Shown: positions 10,512-22,069 of the stretch, in pieces
Layout: each line of letters starts with the position of its first letter
How positions within the stretch are numbered: position 1 is the stretch's first letter
From: Mercurialis annua
Lineage: Eukaryota; Streptophyta; Magnoliopsida; Malpighiales; Euphorbiaceae
DNA length: 64,000 nt
Assembly (NCBI RefSeq): GCF_937616625.2
Contig: NC_065571.1
Span: forward strand, 12,216,501-12,280,500
Reading direction: 5' to 3'
The notes under the pieces: model-generated
Database searches by the model: none
The model's input: the letters and a program-made list of their open reading frames with translations, nothing else
Told to the model about the DNA's origin: nothing
Made by a program: the position numbers and the translations under genes

Positions 10512-10665
10512 AAAACTCAAGTCGGTATAGTAGAAGTCATCTTGAGTTTGCTTGATAGAATTTGAAAGCGAGTCGGAAGATGCGTTTTGGTGAAAATATC
10601 AGCGGTTTGGTCGGCAGATGAGATAGGAATCAAACATATGTTAACTTTAACTACGTGATGTTGTT
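10250..10665 (-). mobile_element. Truncated copia remnant: RNase H C-terminus plus LTR (minus strand)
   Basis: On the minus strand, about 10660-10519 encodes the end of a copia polyprotein (PISSADQTADIFTKTHLPTR) to a stop at 10519. This is followed by a T14/G21 homopolymer where the polypurine tract should be, then an LTR-like sequence with the TATA motif CATATAAATAGG (near 10330-10342). Everything upstream of RNase H is missing. It is an unrelated and much older element than the one at 3069. Confidence 0.7.
10481..10515. repeat. C21/A14 homopolymer pair
   Basis: Twenty-one C followed by fourteen A. It sits at the junction of the copia remnant's coding end and its LTR, so it is probably an expanded polypurine tract. 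Its length may be an assembly or sequencing approximation. Confidence 0.85.
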
Positions 10666-10689
10666 GTAATTTTACTCACCATCTTGTAA

Positions 10690-11355
10690 TAAAAGTGGAC
10701 TTTAGTCCGGGTTGTCGAACCCACATAGATAAGAGGCTTAAAGTGAGTGAAATATGAATTTGAACTCCAATTCGTTTAGCAAACGAGTGATTGGTTTTTA
10801 AATTAACTACTACGGAAATTAAAACAACTAAATTAACTACGGTTTATAACAACAAAAGGGAACGTCAAGGGATTGGTAATTACATATATCATGCAATCAT
10901 GGTTTGATTAATTGGAGACACTACAAGGGCCAAGTCGAGCCTAATGCGTCATTTCCGCTCTCTCGAGCCTCAAAGAACAACAAAACCGCTACCTAATTGC
11001 CTAATCAGTACCGAGTTCAGTCTCGTGACACCAAGCACAACTACACAATCAACTAGCAATTAATCAATCAATTCTAATTGTTCAAATTAGAATGAAAAAA
11101 ATATATTCGAATATGCCTTTCAACGTCTTATTTATAAGTCAAAATGGGGGCCTGATTGTTTAATATTTAAGATGTTGGTGACATATTTGAACTTCTCTGA
11201 ACATTGAGAGGCTGGTTTGATTCTGTATTCAAATCTTAGGAGTATAAATGATCCTTTTTTCTTAAAAAAACATATATTTTTCTGATTTTTTTAAATGCTT
11301 TATACAATAATGAGTGTCATGATTGCTATGAAAATAAAATTACAAAGCACTCAAA
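10690..11355. other. No gene seen
   Basis: 10680-11060 is of mixed composition, with phrases such as GTCGAACCCACATAG that recall old retroelement leaders, but no PBS, LTR pair or coding frame could be shown. 11110-11355 is AT-rich spacer downstream of the F-box gene. Confidence 0.4.
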
Positions 11356-13752
11356 TCAAAGAATAATAATATCTAAAGAAGTTAATTTTTGCTTGAGCTC
11401 AAATGCCATTCTCCTTCCCTGTTTTTTGTTAGGAGTTGTCTTCTTCTGGGATGGCGGTAATCGAAGCTGATGTGATGGACATGAATTAATAATAATCTTG
11501 TGGAGTGATTCAACTTTTTCAATTAAAAATGTCAGAAATTCCATATCTATAGGTCGCCCATAAAACCCAACCAACTCTACAATTTGGAGACATCGATGAA
11601 CACCTTCGGCAGCTTTCAACACTCTATTTGTTGCACCAGTCTTTCGTAAACCTAACTATAATCATAAATAGCAAAAGATCAACATTTCCATTCAATTAAA
11701 AAAAAAAAAACAAAATAAAAATAATACCAATAAGACCTAATTACTTAAAAAAAACCCACATTATAACATTTTTTCGTTTACCCTCATTTAAAAAAAAGTT
11801 CATTTGTACACTTTTTTTGATTTTTTGTTTTCACCTCTACCCTAAAATTTAAATTTTTGGCAATTTAATTAACTAAATGATGAAAATATTATAAATGATT
11901 AATAATATTAATGTTAAATTAGAATTTAAGCTAAATATAGGATCATTTTGAATATTTTTTCAAATAAAAAGAGATCAAATTAGCTCTTTAGGGTAGAGAC
12001 GAAAATGAAAAATCAAAAAAAGGATGCAAATGAACTTTTTCCTAGGTCAGGGTATAAACGAAAAAATGTTACAACGTGGGAGTTTTTTAAGTAATTAGGC
12101 CTACCAATAATTATATTAGTATTAATATTAAGAGTTACTCTTAGTTTTTATATTTGTTGCGATTTAAACATATTATTTAAAACGTTTCTTCACACCTTAT
12201 TCTTTTAAAATTTAGCATTATATAGCATATATTTCCGTTTTTCCACAAAATATAAGGCTGTAAATTAAAACAACGTTATTTTGCATAAAACGGCATCAAA
12301 AAACGGATATATATGCTATATTGTGTTAAAAATAAAAAAGAAATGAGATATGTGATACAACATTTTAAATAACATGCTTAGAGTGCTAAAAACGTAAAAG
12401 GTCGGAATTTAATATACAAATACCTCTAATGATATAAAGTTTTAAACTAAACCAAGTCCGTGACTTATTTATAAATCCAACCGAACGGATCGATAATGTA
12501 AAGATTCGGTATATGTAAGAAATTTTCAATAACATATTTACCTGCAAACTAAATGAGTGCAAGAAGGGAGCGGCCATAATTAAGTGAGTCACACCAAGTA
12601 GGGTGCTCACTTCTTTTTCTATGGACGAACTGATCACCAACTGCTTAAGATTAATCAGTTGAGGCAGATTTTTGAGATTAGTTATTTGTTCCTACAGAAC
12701 AAAAAACATATTGGACTCGGTTAAAAGCGTAAAATTAACAAGTTATCAAAATTTTTAAGACTTCAATTAACCAACGAATTATAGCGCTGAATAACAAGCT
12801 ATCAAGATCGTGGATTCAAATTCCCCAAAAAGCGCTCTCCTTTTCCAATTATAGATATAATACTATTTTAAATTTGCGTACTTACAATTGAAGCATTCAA
12901 ACGGAGAGTCCGTAATCCAGAAAGATAGCTCGAAAGTTTGAGAAATGCAGTAGGCATACACACATGAGTTGTCCCACCAATATCCACATTAACAAGACTA
13001 CCACTATTCCGAATTTGAAAATTCATATTTGCTCCATAGTACTTGAATGTCACTAAATTTGGTGCGCAAATTTCCATCGATTCGACCCGACAACAGACGA
13101 TTTTCAAAGTCTTTAATCTAAGCACGGACCGACCAACAACATTCAATGTCGTCAAAGTATACGACCCTTCGACTTGTAAATGTTCAAGAAATTCACAATT
13201 CGAGAGAATATGATGGATAATATGTGAAGATACATTTATGGATCTAATAGAGAGCAACTTCAAGAATTTAATATTAGAAGTGCCTTCAATTGTTGTAATA
13301 TAATCACAGCAATGTTGGGGAAATTTTGGGGACAATTGTTCGCTAGGCCAGCCAATATGATCTTGTGATAAATCCAAATCCAACGTCTGGATACCTTTCT
13401 TTTTAAATGCAAAGTTAATCCAACGGTCAACATGATTCATACAAAATATATCAAGCATGTATTTTACTCTAAATTCATGTAGGGTGGAGCCCTTATGGGA
13501 ATTGATAATTTGATTAATAGAATTAATATATTTAGATCTATTCTTGTAAAATCTCTCGTTATAATCATCATGATAATAATTTGGCGTCATTTTTAAACCA
13601 TCAAAATTAAAAACTAGCGAAAAACGCCATACGGCTGCCAATCTTTTAGAGACAACCGAAAGTCTGAGAGCTTCCTTAATTGACAATAAAGAAAAAACCG
13701 AGATAAGAACATCATCTGGTAGGTTACTCAATGTATTCAGCAACTGTTTCAA
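11356..13752 (-). CDS. F-box/LRR protein (three exons)
   Basis: Minus-strand gene; my splice model is exon 1 13752-12886, exon 2 12691-12542, exon 3 11655-11356, giving 438 codons. Borders are good: donor GTAAGT at 12885, acceptor TGTAG before 12691, donor GTAAAT at 12541, acceptor TATAG before 11655, all phase 0. Residues about 8-45 are an F-box (LPDDVLISVFSLLSIKEALR, then LSVVSKRLAAVW), which would bind SKP1 in an SCF ubiquitin ligase. The rest is a degenerate LRR region of the plant F-box/LRR family; exon 3 carries the conserved VELVGFYGRPIDMEF block and ends KLTSLDIIIL. The substrate is unknown. Intron 2 (886 bp) is enlarged by a MULE-type MITE. I see no frame damage. Confidence 0.85.
11734..12101. 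mobile_element. MULE-type MITE inside F-box intron 2
   Basis: The left end is GACCTAATTACTTAAAAA and the right end complements to GGCCTAATTACTTAAAAAA. The arms match for about 110 bp. A perfect 9-bp duplication TACCAATAA flanks it (11725-11733 and 12102-12110), the classic Mutator signature. It is the shortest of three family members here (others 20459-22069 and 41988-42881) and lacks their palindrome cassette. Confidence 0.9.
12131..12400. repeat. Second inverted-repeat element in F-box intron 2
   Basis: AACATATTATTTAAAACGTT (from about 12166) is mirrored by the ATTTTAAATAACATG tract near 12364-12377. Inner segments around TATAGCATATATTTCCGTTTT and CGGATATATATGCTATA also pair. It forms a hairpin-like foldback of about 240 bp. 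No clear target duplication, so class is unknown. Confidence 0.5.
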
Positions 13753-14052
13753 GAAACAATTTGAATATAAATAAAAAGTTTTAAAGAAAAAATTTGAAAT
13801 CGAAATCGAAATCGGAAGGAAAAAATATCGAAATGGAAATCGAAAGGAAAAGAAACAGTACCTGCATGTTGCCGCATATGGATGGAGGCACGGCAGTTAA
13901 TTGACAAAAAAACTCATGCTAAGTGTAACCCTTCTGCTTTTATAATACATTCGTATTATTGTTTTGTTTTTCCTATTCCAACACTTATTTGGATTCAAAT
14001 CCAACCCTGATTCACCAAATTATTATGAGCTACCAATAAAAGTATGAACATA
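13753..14052. promoter_or_regulatory. 5' flank of the F-box gene
   Basis: Non-coding. The first 110 bp upstream of the start codon are A/G-rich on the plus strand, with repeated AAATCGAAATCG units that would form a pyrimidine-rich leader on the gene strand. No confident TATA box. Confidence 0.35.
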
Positions 14053-14391
14053 GGGTTAACGCGCCCTTTGAACTTATAACTTAAAATCATTTAATTTAAT
14101 TTTTACTTTTTTGAACAACTAACTCTAAAATTTATTAATTTTGGATCAGATTAGTTCATAATTAAATTTTAAAAACGTGTGATAAATATATAGGAGGTGA
14201 GGAATGCGAAAAATAAATTAGAAAGTTTCCTAATTGTTGTGATAAAATTAATCTAAACTTATTTTATACAATAAAAATTACAGTTATGGGATAATCTGGC
14301 CTAAGATCGAAGAGTTTTGAAGTTAGTTGTTCAAAAAAATAAAAACATAGTTAAAAGATCTCGAGCCACAAATTCAGAAAGCGTATTTACC
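14053..14391. mobile_element. Probable foldback MITE (GGGTTAACGC end)
   Basis: The inner arm TTTTTGAACAACTAACTC (about 14108-14125) is mirrored by GAGTTTTGAAGTTAGTTGTTC (about 14309-14333). The outer ends GGGTTAACGCG and (complement) GGTAAATACGC are similar but diverged. I found no convincing target duplication. Confidence 0.5.
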
Positions 14392-15670
14392 ATTTGTTCA
14401 TAAAAATATTTAAAAAGATAATTAAAGGATATTAAATTTTGTAGATCACTAGGCTTTTTTCAAATTACAGAAAGGTTACTGAACAAATTTTTCTTACAAA
14501 ATGGTCATCACTTAACGGTTTGTCACAAAATGTTTCTGTTGTTATAAAACGAAGAGAAAAAACAAAAAAACCCACAAAATGCTACTTTTTTTACATCAGC
14601 TACAATTTTTATTGTAAGTTTATCATCACTTTTCTTCTTCTCTCTTTTGCTTGCTGCTTTCCGGCTCAAACGCGTTCTTATCCGACTCGATAATCAGAAT
14701 AGTTCGTCGACCTCTCCGCCTCCTCTATTCAGGATGAGTTTCTTTAGCTAACTTCCAAAACGAAGCTTTGATTTCAACGAATGAGAAAGTCTCTGAAACT
14801 CCAAAAATATTGTACTCGTTTAACATGCCGGAAGCTCGGTCCAATTCGACTTAGTACTTGTGCTGAAACAAAAACACGTAGCTATTAAAATCAGATTGGA
14901 GCCTAAAAATAGGATGTAGCGGCGGATTGGTACGGTGTTCCAGTGATACAATTACAACAACAATAATTTTAACAATGAAATTATTACAATAAAGAAGAAA
15001 CAAAAATTACCCAGATGAAAATTAATTGTCATTAATTAGAGAAAAAAAGTACTGACCTCTGTGTTCGATTCTTGAAAATGAGGGGAAGAGAGCGCGGTTA
15101 AACTTGGAGGAGAAAGAATGGATAGAGAGAATGAGTGATTGTTAGAAGAAGAATCGAAGAAGAAGGTGAGTTTATTAGAGTAATTAGTATTAGCAGTAAT
15201 TGAAGTGTCAACTGCCACTACAAGTATATTGACTTTCTAACAGAACCTTCTAAATAAAGTCCATTTATTATTTACATAATATAAAGACTTTTAATGCTTT
15301 TTTTCTCCATTTTAATATCGTTTGAGTATTATTCATAGAGCAGATACATTTTCGATATATGTTAAATATATCATATAATTATTGACTTATTTAATACATA
15401 ACATATATACATATTTAATACATATCCGATTATTCAAACCTTTTTGTGTTTTTTTTTATCCTTTTTTGATATTATTGTGTATATTTTTAAGTTTAAAATA
15501 ATATGCAAATGGACTTTAAAAGTATAGGAAAAAAATAAAATAGACATCATTTCTTAACCAAATCGAATTAAGAAAAATGATATACATGATTTATACATAA
15601 TTTATACTTGATCGATACATTTTTTGATTTTTTTTTATAATTTATACATGATAGATGTTGTTTTAAAATA
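14392..15670. other. No gene supported; half-MITE and AT-rich DNA
   Basis: 14428-14530 carries one arm of the GGATATTAAA MITE family (GATCACTAGG...ACAGAAAGG) without its partner. 14600-15230 is more balanced in composition. A 60-codon minus frame at 15036-15218 (Ser-rich) has no recognisable domain and I do not call it. The remainder is AT-rich. Confidence 0.4.
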
Positions 15671-15954
15671 GGGTTAATTGCAAATTTATACACGAATTTT
15701 ACCCTAATTTGCAATTACAACATAAACTTTGAAACTTGACAATGTTAGTAACCAACTTTACATTTTTGATAAATCGATATACCAAACATGAAAAACACTA
15801 ACGTGGACATTGTAATGTACCGCCATGTGACGTTGCGTGATTGGTCGGTGTACCAATTTACCAAAAAATGAAAGTTGGTTACTGACATTGCCAAGTTTCA
15901 AAGTTTATATTGTATTGCAAATTAGGATAAAGTTCGTGTATGCATTTTTAACCC
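15671..15954. mobile_element. MULE-type MITE (GGGTTAATTGC ends)
   Basis: The left end GGGTTAATTGCAAATTTATA is mirrored at the right by TGCATTTTTAACCC. Inner arms around GCAAATTAGGATAAA and TTTACCCTAATTTGC pair for about 110 bp. The flanks are TTTAAAATA (15662-15670) and TTTTAAATA (15955-15963), a 9-bp TSD with one mismatch. No coding capacity. Confidence 0.75.
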
Positions 15955-16308
15955 TTTTAAATATACATAAGAGATACAATTCTACTACAGAAATTATACA
16001 TGGTAGATACGTTTTTTTCATTTCTTAACCAAATCAAATTAAAAAGGAATGAGATATGTAATTTATATATAATTTATACTTGATCGGTACATTTTTAATT
16101 TCTTTTATAATTTATACATGATGGATGCACTTTTAAATATACATAAAAGATATATTTTTGATACAGAAACTATACATGGTAGATATGTTTTTTTTAGTTG
16201 TATATGATATGTGTCAAAAATATATATTTTTTATTTAAAAATAATAATTTACATTCTATATAAATAATATTATATTATTTTATATTAAAATCGTGTTTGT
16301 TATATATC
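15955..16308. other. AT-rich spacer
   Basis: Holds a short imperfect duplication. The motif around ACATAAGAGATACA / ACATGGTAGATA recurs at about 15966-16010 and 16140-16190, and ATTTATACATGATAGATG recurs near 15639 and 16110. No gene. Confidence 0.5.
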
Positions 16309-17533
16309 CAGAGACGGATTTGAGGTAGGGCAGGCAGGGCCTTGGCCCTACCTCAATTGTTTTGAATTTTTTTTATTAGCTGTGTATGAATAATCCTAAT
16401 TCACATGGTAATTGTTTCCAATTCCTTTTAACACTTCCTTTTAATTCACACACACATTTCACAACCATTAAATTTTTATTAAAAAGGGTCAGTAATCTTC
16501 ATCTTTTATTATTTTAATAATAATATTTAAATTTTAAGGCCATTTTAATTTATTGTATCCTAATTTTTTTAATTAAATTTTAAAACAAAATAAAATTATC
16601 TATTTGAAATTTACATAAGACAAATTTAATTTTTTTCTATGTTTAGGATTTAACTAATTTAACATGAAACGTAAATGGGTTTCTTTTAAATATGAAATTT
16701 ATTAGTATTAGAGTCAAATAATTTTTATATTAGGTTTTAAAAATGAGTTAATACAACTTTTTTTTAATAATTGGAGAGGACGGGAAATTGAACCTACGAT
16801 CTATCACTTTATAACAGTTTCAAATGTAGCTCATTAGTGAGTTATTAAAACTAATATATGAAAAATGCTAAATTAAGTACAATTTCAATTTTAATGATTT
16901 TGTGGTAATAGAAATATATATCTAGTTGTGTTCTTGAAATTTCTTTATAATTATTAGTAATGTTATTCTATTTGGATAAATTATATCATATGTGTTTATA
17001 TTTATAATTAGTAATGTAGTATTAATTAACTATTGTGAAATTTTATAGTTATGTAGATTATAGATAAATTTTTAATAAAAAGATTACGACCCTGAATTGA
17101 GGAATCGTGAATATCCGTAATGCGGGTAATTGAAAAAGATATCATTATAGTTTAATACCAATGATATAATTTACAACCAGTGAACGTAAACTTATTAATG
17201 CATATATCCTAATATTAAAGATCAAGTTTGTATGGAGTATTTGTTAATCCAAAAGACATGATATTCTTAAAAGACAACATGACAAAAAATACAAATATTG
17301 AAGGGAATACAGCGCATCCAAAAATAGTTTATATTACTAGTGGTATTATTTTTTCAAACAAATTTAATTGGCAAGAACAAGTTTGTGTTTTTATTTTGTA
17401 AATGTTATTTTTTTACTTTTGATAAGATTAATTTATATTAGAAAGTTTAATAATCATACTTTTCGTGATATGATATTTTAATTTTTATTAATTAAATTGT
17501 GCCCTACTTTAAATTTGGAGCTGGCTTTGTCAC
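16309..17533. mobile_element. Probable degenerate hAT-like element
   Basis: Left end CAGAGACGGATTTGAGGTAG; the right end complements to CTGTGACAAAGCC. Both arms reach a shared inner AGTAGGGC/GGTAGGGC motif. The layout recalls the hAT element at 1306, but the ends have diverged and I could not find a target duplication. The interior is AT-rich with no transposase. Confidence 0.4.
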
Positions 17534-17766
17534 AGTATGTATCGATAATGTATCCGATAAATAATTTATAAAATTATATTATTTTTGTATTATATATTTT
17601 TATATTTTTAAAATGAAAATTAATATTAATATTTTTAAAAAATTATATATAACAAATTTTAATATATTTAAATTATATAAATATGTTATTAAGTTATTTG
17701 TATTATTTAAAAAAAATTCAAAAAGGAGACTGACGCATGCATTATCAGCCATAATGAATGCGCCAA

Positions 17767-18829
17767 CCAATGTTATTAAAACCGGACCGGACCGGTCGGT
17801 CGGACTGAATTAACCAGAAACCGGCCATCTATCCGATCCGGTTAAATATAAAAATCAAATATTTAAAAAACCGGATAAGAATGGGATCAAACCGGAAAAA
17901 TCCGGTTCATAGACAAAATCGGACCGCTCCGGTTTTTGAATCTCTCTTATTTCTAAAGGCAGACATGATTTGACCGTGGATTAGACTTTTCACTTTATGT
18001 CACTTACTCTAGGTACCTATGCACTTCATTTAAATTTGTTATCTTTTTCCATTTAAAATAATTTGATATTTAAAAATAAAATTTGTTAATGCAGACATTT
18101 TGAAGTATCAGGTTGCCTTATAAAATTAACAGACTTGTTTAATAAATATAACATATATATTTCATTAATCAAAATTTATTTTTATTATTAATTTAGTTAA
18201 ATAATTAAATTTATGTTTAAAACTAAACATAAATACATGAAAAAAAATCATATTTTTTAGATTTTTTATTATTATTAGTATTAAAAATTAAAAATTCAAA
18301 TTGAATTACTCCTCATGAAGCCTATTTAATTTTCGTCCGGTTTCAAAAATATTACTCCCAATACACGCCCTCTCTTTTTTATAAAAGTAACACAACACTA
18401 TCATTCAATAATCAAATTTATTTAAATATATCATCATTGTAAATCAGTCAAAATTATATTTTACATATTAATAGTTAATTTTACTTGAATATATCACTAT
18501 TTTTTATTTAAATTTTTTATTATATACAATTTAGTTTAATAATTGTTATTTATAAAAATTTAAAAATTATTATTTTCTTTCATATAAATAATTATTTTAT
18601 ATACTTTTAAAAAGTGTCCATTTATAATTATATTTTACAAATAATGTTTTTAAAATATATCAGTATTAATATTTTATCATATATTTTATTTATAATATTA
18701 TATATTTTTAATTTAAATAATTTATATATATTATAATTAAAAAAATCCGATCCAACCCGGTTGAACCGGTCGAACCATGAACCCCCGATGAAGCCGGTTC
18801 GCTTTCCGGTCCGGTTTTAAAAATATTGG
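17767..18829. mobile_element. CCGGTT-rich foldback element
   Basis: Left end CCAATGTTATTAAAACCGG; the right end complements to CCAATATTTTTAAAACCGG. GACCGGACCGGTC-type motifs cluster in both terminal 150 bp, while the middle is very AT-rich. Related to the shorter copy at 8508-8800. Target duplication not resolved. Confidence 0.6.
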
Positions 18830-19017
18830 CGTCAACATCTATAACATGTCAGATATATGACGCGCGGCGGTACCGTTGTGGTACAAATGTAAAGATATAC
18901 CCTTTTTTGTTACAAATGTTATATTTAGAATTTTATTTGCATTTAGTGTATATTACATCAGATTTTTTTGTATTTTTGTTATTTTCTCTAAAACGAATAC
19001 TAATTTTTTTGTGAATT

Positions 19018-19257
19018 ATAAAAATATTATTGGATTATACCTTTTATTACAAAAAGGTTACTGAACTATATTGTTTTTTGTAATTTCGGCTCGCCAAGTA
19101 AGCAAAAATGTAGCGTTTTAGCATGAAAACGATATGTTTTATATAGACGAATCTTTTAGTAATAAAAGATATAATTCAGTAACTATTTTATAATAAAAAT
19201 TTATTAATGACCTTTCTGTAATTTGAATAAAGTCTGATATCCTACAGAGTTTAATAT
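19018..19257. mobile_element. Partial MITE of the GGATATTAA family
   Basis: Arms TTACAAAAAGGTTACTGAAC (from about 19048) and TAATGACCTTTCTGTAATTT (about 19205) face each other. The right terminus reads GAGTTTAATATCC as in 39-421; the left terminus is lost. Confidence 0.55.
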
Positions 19258-19262
19258 CCGAT

Positions 19263-20458
19263 AATTAAATGTATTAGAATTTAATTTCAGTAAATGTATA
19301 AGTGTATTAGAATTTAATTTCAACCCTGATTCACCAAATTATTTTTAACAATGATATAACTTAAGTCGTTATCGAAAGTATAACTTTTAATAACGATCTT
19401 ATTGGGCGTTGTAAAATAATTATATTTAGAAATTATATTAAAATAGTCACTATGAAAGATATATATATATTGTAACGATTTTAATAGTCGTTATAATAGA
19501 CCGTTACTAAAAGTCACTTTTCTTGTGGTCGACAAAATATTTTAAAGATATACCACCTTTGTGTTTATTTTCAATTATATCATAACCTTCTAAAATCGTC
19601 TTTTTATCAAACTACCGCATTTGAGTTTCAATAGTAAGCCAATGTGCGCCTAACTTGGTTGACTAAAGGTGCATTGAGTTGAGAGGTTGTGGGTCAAATC
19701 CCGCCTCCGTAACTAACAACTAACAATTAAAATTCTAAATAATTGATTACCATTTTTGATAAAAAAACTTCTAATTGTACTCACGATTTTCAACCGGGGA
19801 CGACTTTCTTACTCAAAATATGAAGTTACTCATAAAAACTAAGTTCGAGGCAAAATTGAATTCTTTTCCCCTTGATAAAAGTTTAAATAATTTTTTTTAT
19901 ATTTGACATATACTCTTAATAGGCCTTTAATATTGTAAATGGTACTAAAAACCCATATTCCCCACAAATTCTAATATTTTAATTATCGATTTTAAATTTA
20001 ATTTTTATAATACTCTTTTTTGAATTTTTTTTGTAATAATTATCAACATTAATATATTATTTAAAACCTTACGTGATTCAATCTCAGACCCAGAATTTGT
20101 CAAGCTTCACCCTGCGAGATCATTATCATCATTTGAGATCATGCTTAGATCTGACGGATCCGGTACACTTTGAAAACCCTTCAAGGGCGGAACTAGCTTT
20201 TGCAAAATGGAGGGACGAAATCATACAAATTCTTTTTTATGGGGAGAAATGTATAAAAATAACTATATTTAAAAAATAAAATTAAAGAGTGTTTTTGTTA
20301 AACAAAAATTTTTACAGGGGCGGATGCTCCTCAGGCATATAGTCTGATTCCGCCCCTGCCTTTATTTATCTTGTTCAGTTAAACCTTTATGCAAAGTTTT
20401 TAGTACCTTTAAACCAAGTACTTGAATCTTCTGGTTTAGATGCTTCGAATCCTCGTAA
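19263..20458. other. No gene seen
   Basis: 19360-19520 has several AACG/CGTT-rich inverted motifs and ends near CTTTTCTTGTGGTCG, resembling a decayed CACTA-like MITE end. 20180-20359 is bracketed by AGGGCGGAACTAG and (complement) AGGGGCGGAATCAG, a possible small hAT-like MITE. The rest is AT-rich. Confidence 0.35.
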
Positions 20459-20753
20459 GGCCTAATTACTTAAAAACGTCCCACCTTGATTTTTTTTTCG
20501 TTTACACCCTGACTTAATAATAATTTCAATTGTACCATATTTTAGGTTTTTCGATTTCATCTATACCCCCTCTACGGGTACAATTGACAATTTAAATAAT
20601 TTAAGGATAAAAATGTTAATAACAACAAATAGAAGGGTTATGTCATATTTTTTCTTATTTGAAAAAATACAAACAAATCCTTAAACTTTAAAAATATTTA
20701 AATAAATCCTAGCAATTAATTATTTTTAAAACATTCACTAAAAAATTAAATTA

Positions 20754-21371
20754 TCTATAACAAATATAAAAGTGTATTCGCGGGGGGAACACTTCCATTC
20801 ACGGACAAAAATACCCTTGACATATTTGTACTTAACAAATAGAAAGATGACATTCCTAATCCATAAAGAAAACATATTAAAAATAATTATCGCAGTAACT
20901 ACCATTATGTTATAAATTCCTAATCCTAAAAGGAATTGTGCAACAACTATTATTATATGTTAAATTCCTAATTCTAATAGGAATTGCACAGATATATCAC
21001 TATATATAAAAGAATATGACGAGTTTCATTAATATTAAATAATCATATTATAATATTTATGTTAAAGCTTTGATATTTTATATTTATTAGTTATTTACAA
21101 TGAAAAATAATATAAATCTGTTTCAATCGTATTATTATTTTTTTAATAACAATAATATCAAAATTAAATCTATTGCTTAATTCTAACTTTTTAACATTTC
21201 CAATAAAAGAAATTAAAATTTTATAAAATAATTAAACAAAACAAATAAAAAAATACAAGTCTAATAAAATTTAAATAATAATATATTATTAAAAAAATAT
21301 ACAATTATAATATTAAATAACGGGTCATATATATATCGTTAACGTGCGTAGCACGTGGCCAAAAAAACTAG
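20754..21371 (+). mobile_element. Short non-autonomous Helitron
   Basis: Starts TCTATAACAAATATAAAAGTG and ends ACGTGCGTAGCACGT (hairpin) ... CTAG at 21368-21371. It is flanked by A (20753) and T (21372) with no target duplication. The 5'-TC, 3' hairpin, CTRR end and A|T insertion are the Helitron signature. The AT-rich interior has no Rep/Helicase. Its ends match those of the element at 29654. Confidence 0.85.
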
Positions 21372-21474
21372 TTTAAACAAAAATTCTGATGTACCACCAT
21401 AATTTTTCGGTTTAAAAACCCGTCAGTAAATTTAAAAAAAAAATAGGTATTCTTGAGGTCGAAGAAAAGAGGAG

Positions 21475-21670
21475 TACTATGCCCCTCCTTTCATGATGGA
21501 AGAAAGCAGATCTCCTTCCTTCCATGGAAGGAAAGGAGCTGCGAGCTCCTTCCTTGAGGAAGGAACTGCTTCTTCCTTCAAGGAAGGCACAGATCTACTT
21601 CCTTCCATGGATGGAAGGAAGGAGTCCTTCCTTCCATCAAAGGAGGAGCACTTTGCTCCTCTTTCGACAA
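21475..21670. repeat. Cluster of TCCTTCC/GGAAGGA palindromes
   Basis: At least five imperfect palindromes follow one another: CTTCCTTCCATGGAAGGAA near 21513, CTCCTTCCTTGAGGAAGGA near 21547, CTTCCTTCAAGGAAG near 21572, TCCATGGATGGA near 21604, and AGGAGCACTTTGCTCCT near 21645. The composition (GA/TC-rich, with BglII-like AGATCT sites) is wholly unlike the flanking AT-rich DNA. A similar cassette lies in the related element at 42325-42500. Confidence 0.85.
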
Positions 21671-22069
21671 GAAAATCGGAATAAAAATAAAAAAAATAAT
21701 TTATTTTATGTAAATTTCAATTTTTTGTATGATTTCTGTTGTAAAAGAAAATTATTGATAATTAATATAAATTAAATAAGTATTGTTAGTTGAAGTATGC
21801 AAAGAAAATGATGTTTTTGTATAATTAATACTACCAACGTCTAATTAAAATATAGGTTAAAAATAATTAATACTATCAACGTCTAATTAAAATATAGGTT
21901 AAAAATGAAGGACTATTATAATTTTTTTTTCAGATGAAAAAATATTAATTTAGTGCTTCGGGGTAGAGGTGAAAACAAAAAATCTAAAATAGGGTACAAT
22001 TGAAATTTTTCCTAAGTTGGAGTGTAAACAAAAAAAAGTTCAAGATGGGTGTTTTTAAATAATTAGACC

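Larger units (their letters stand above)
20459..22069. mobile_element. MULE-type element (GGCCTAATTACTT ends) with nested Helitron and palindrome cassette
   Basis: The left terminus GGCCTAATTACTTAAAAACG mirrors the right (AAATAATTAGACC). The terminal ~110 bp match those of the element at 11734. The flanks are TCCTCGTAA (20450-20458) and TTCTTGTAA (22070-22078), a 9-bp TSD with two C/T differences, which points to an older insertion with deaminated cytosines. A Helitron (20754-21371) is nested inside. The core holds a palindrome cluster (21475-21670). No transposase is visible. Confidence 0.85.

Noticed and set aside
15036..15218. 60-codon Ser-rich minus-strand frame, possible small protein
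   Set aside because: No family resemblance or promoter, and length is within chance.
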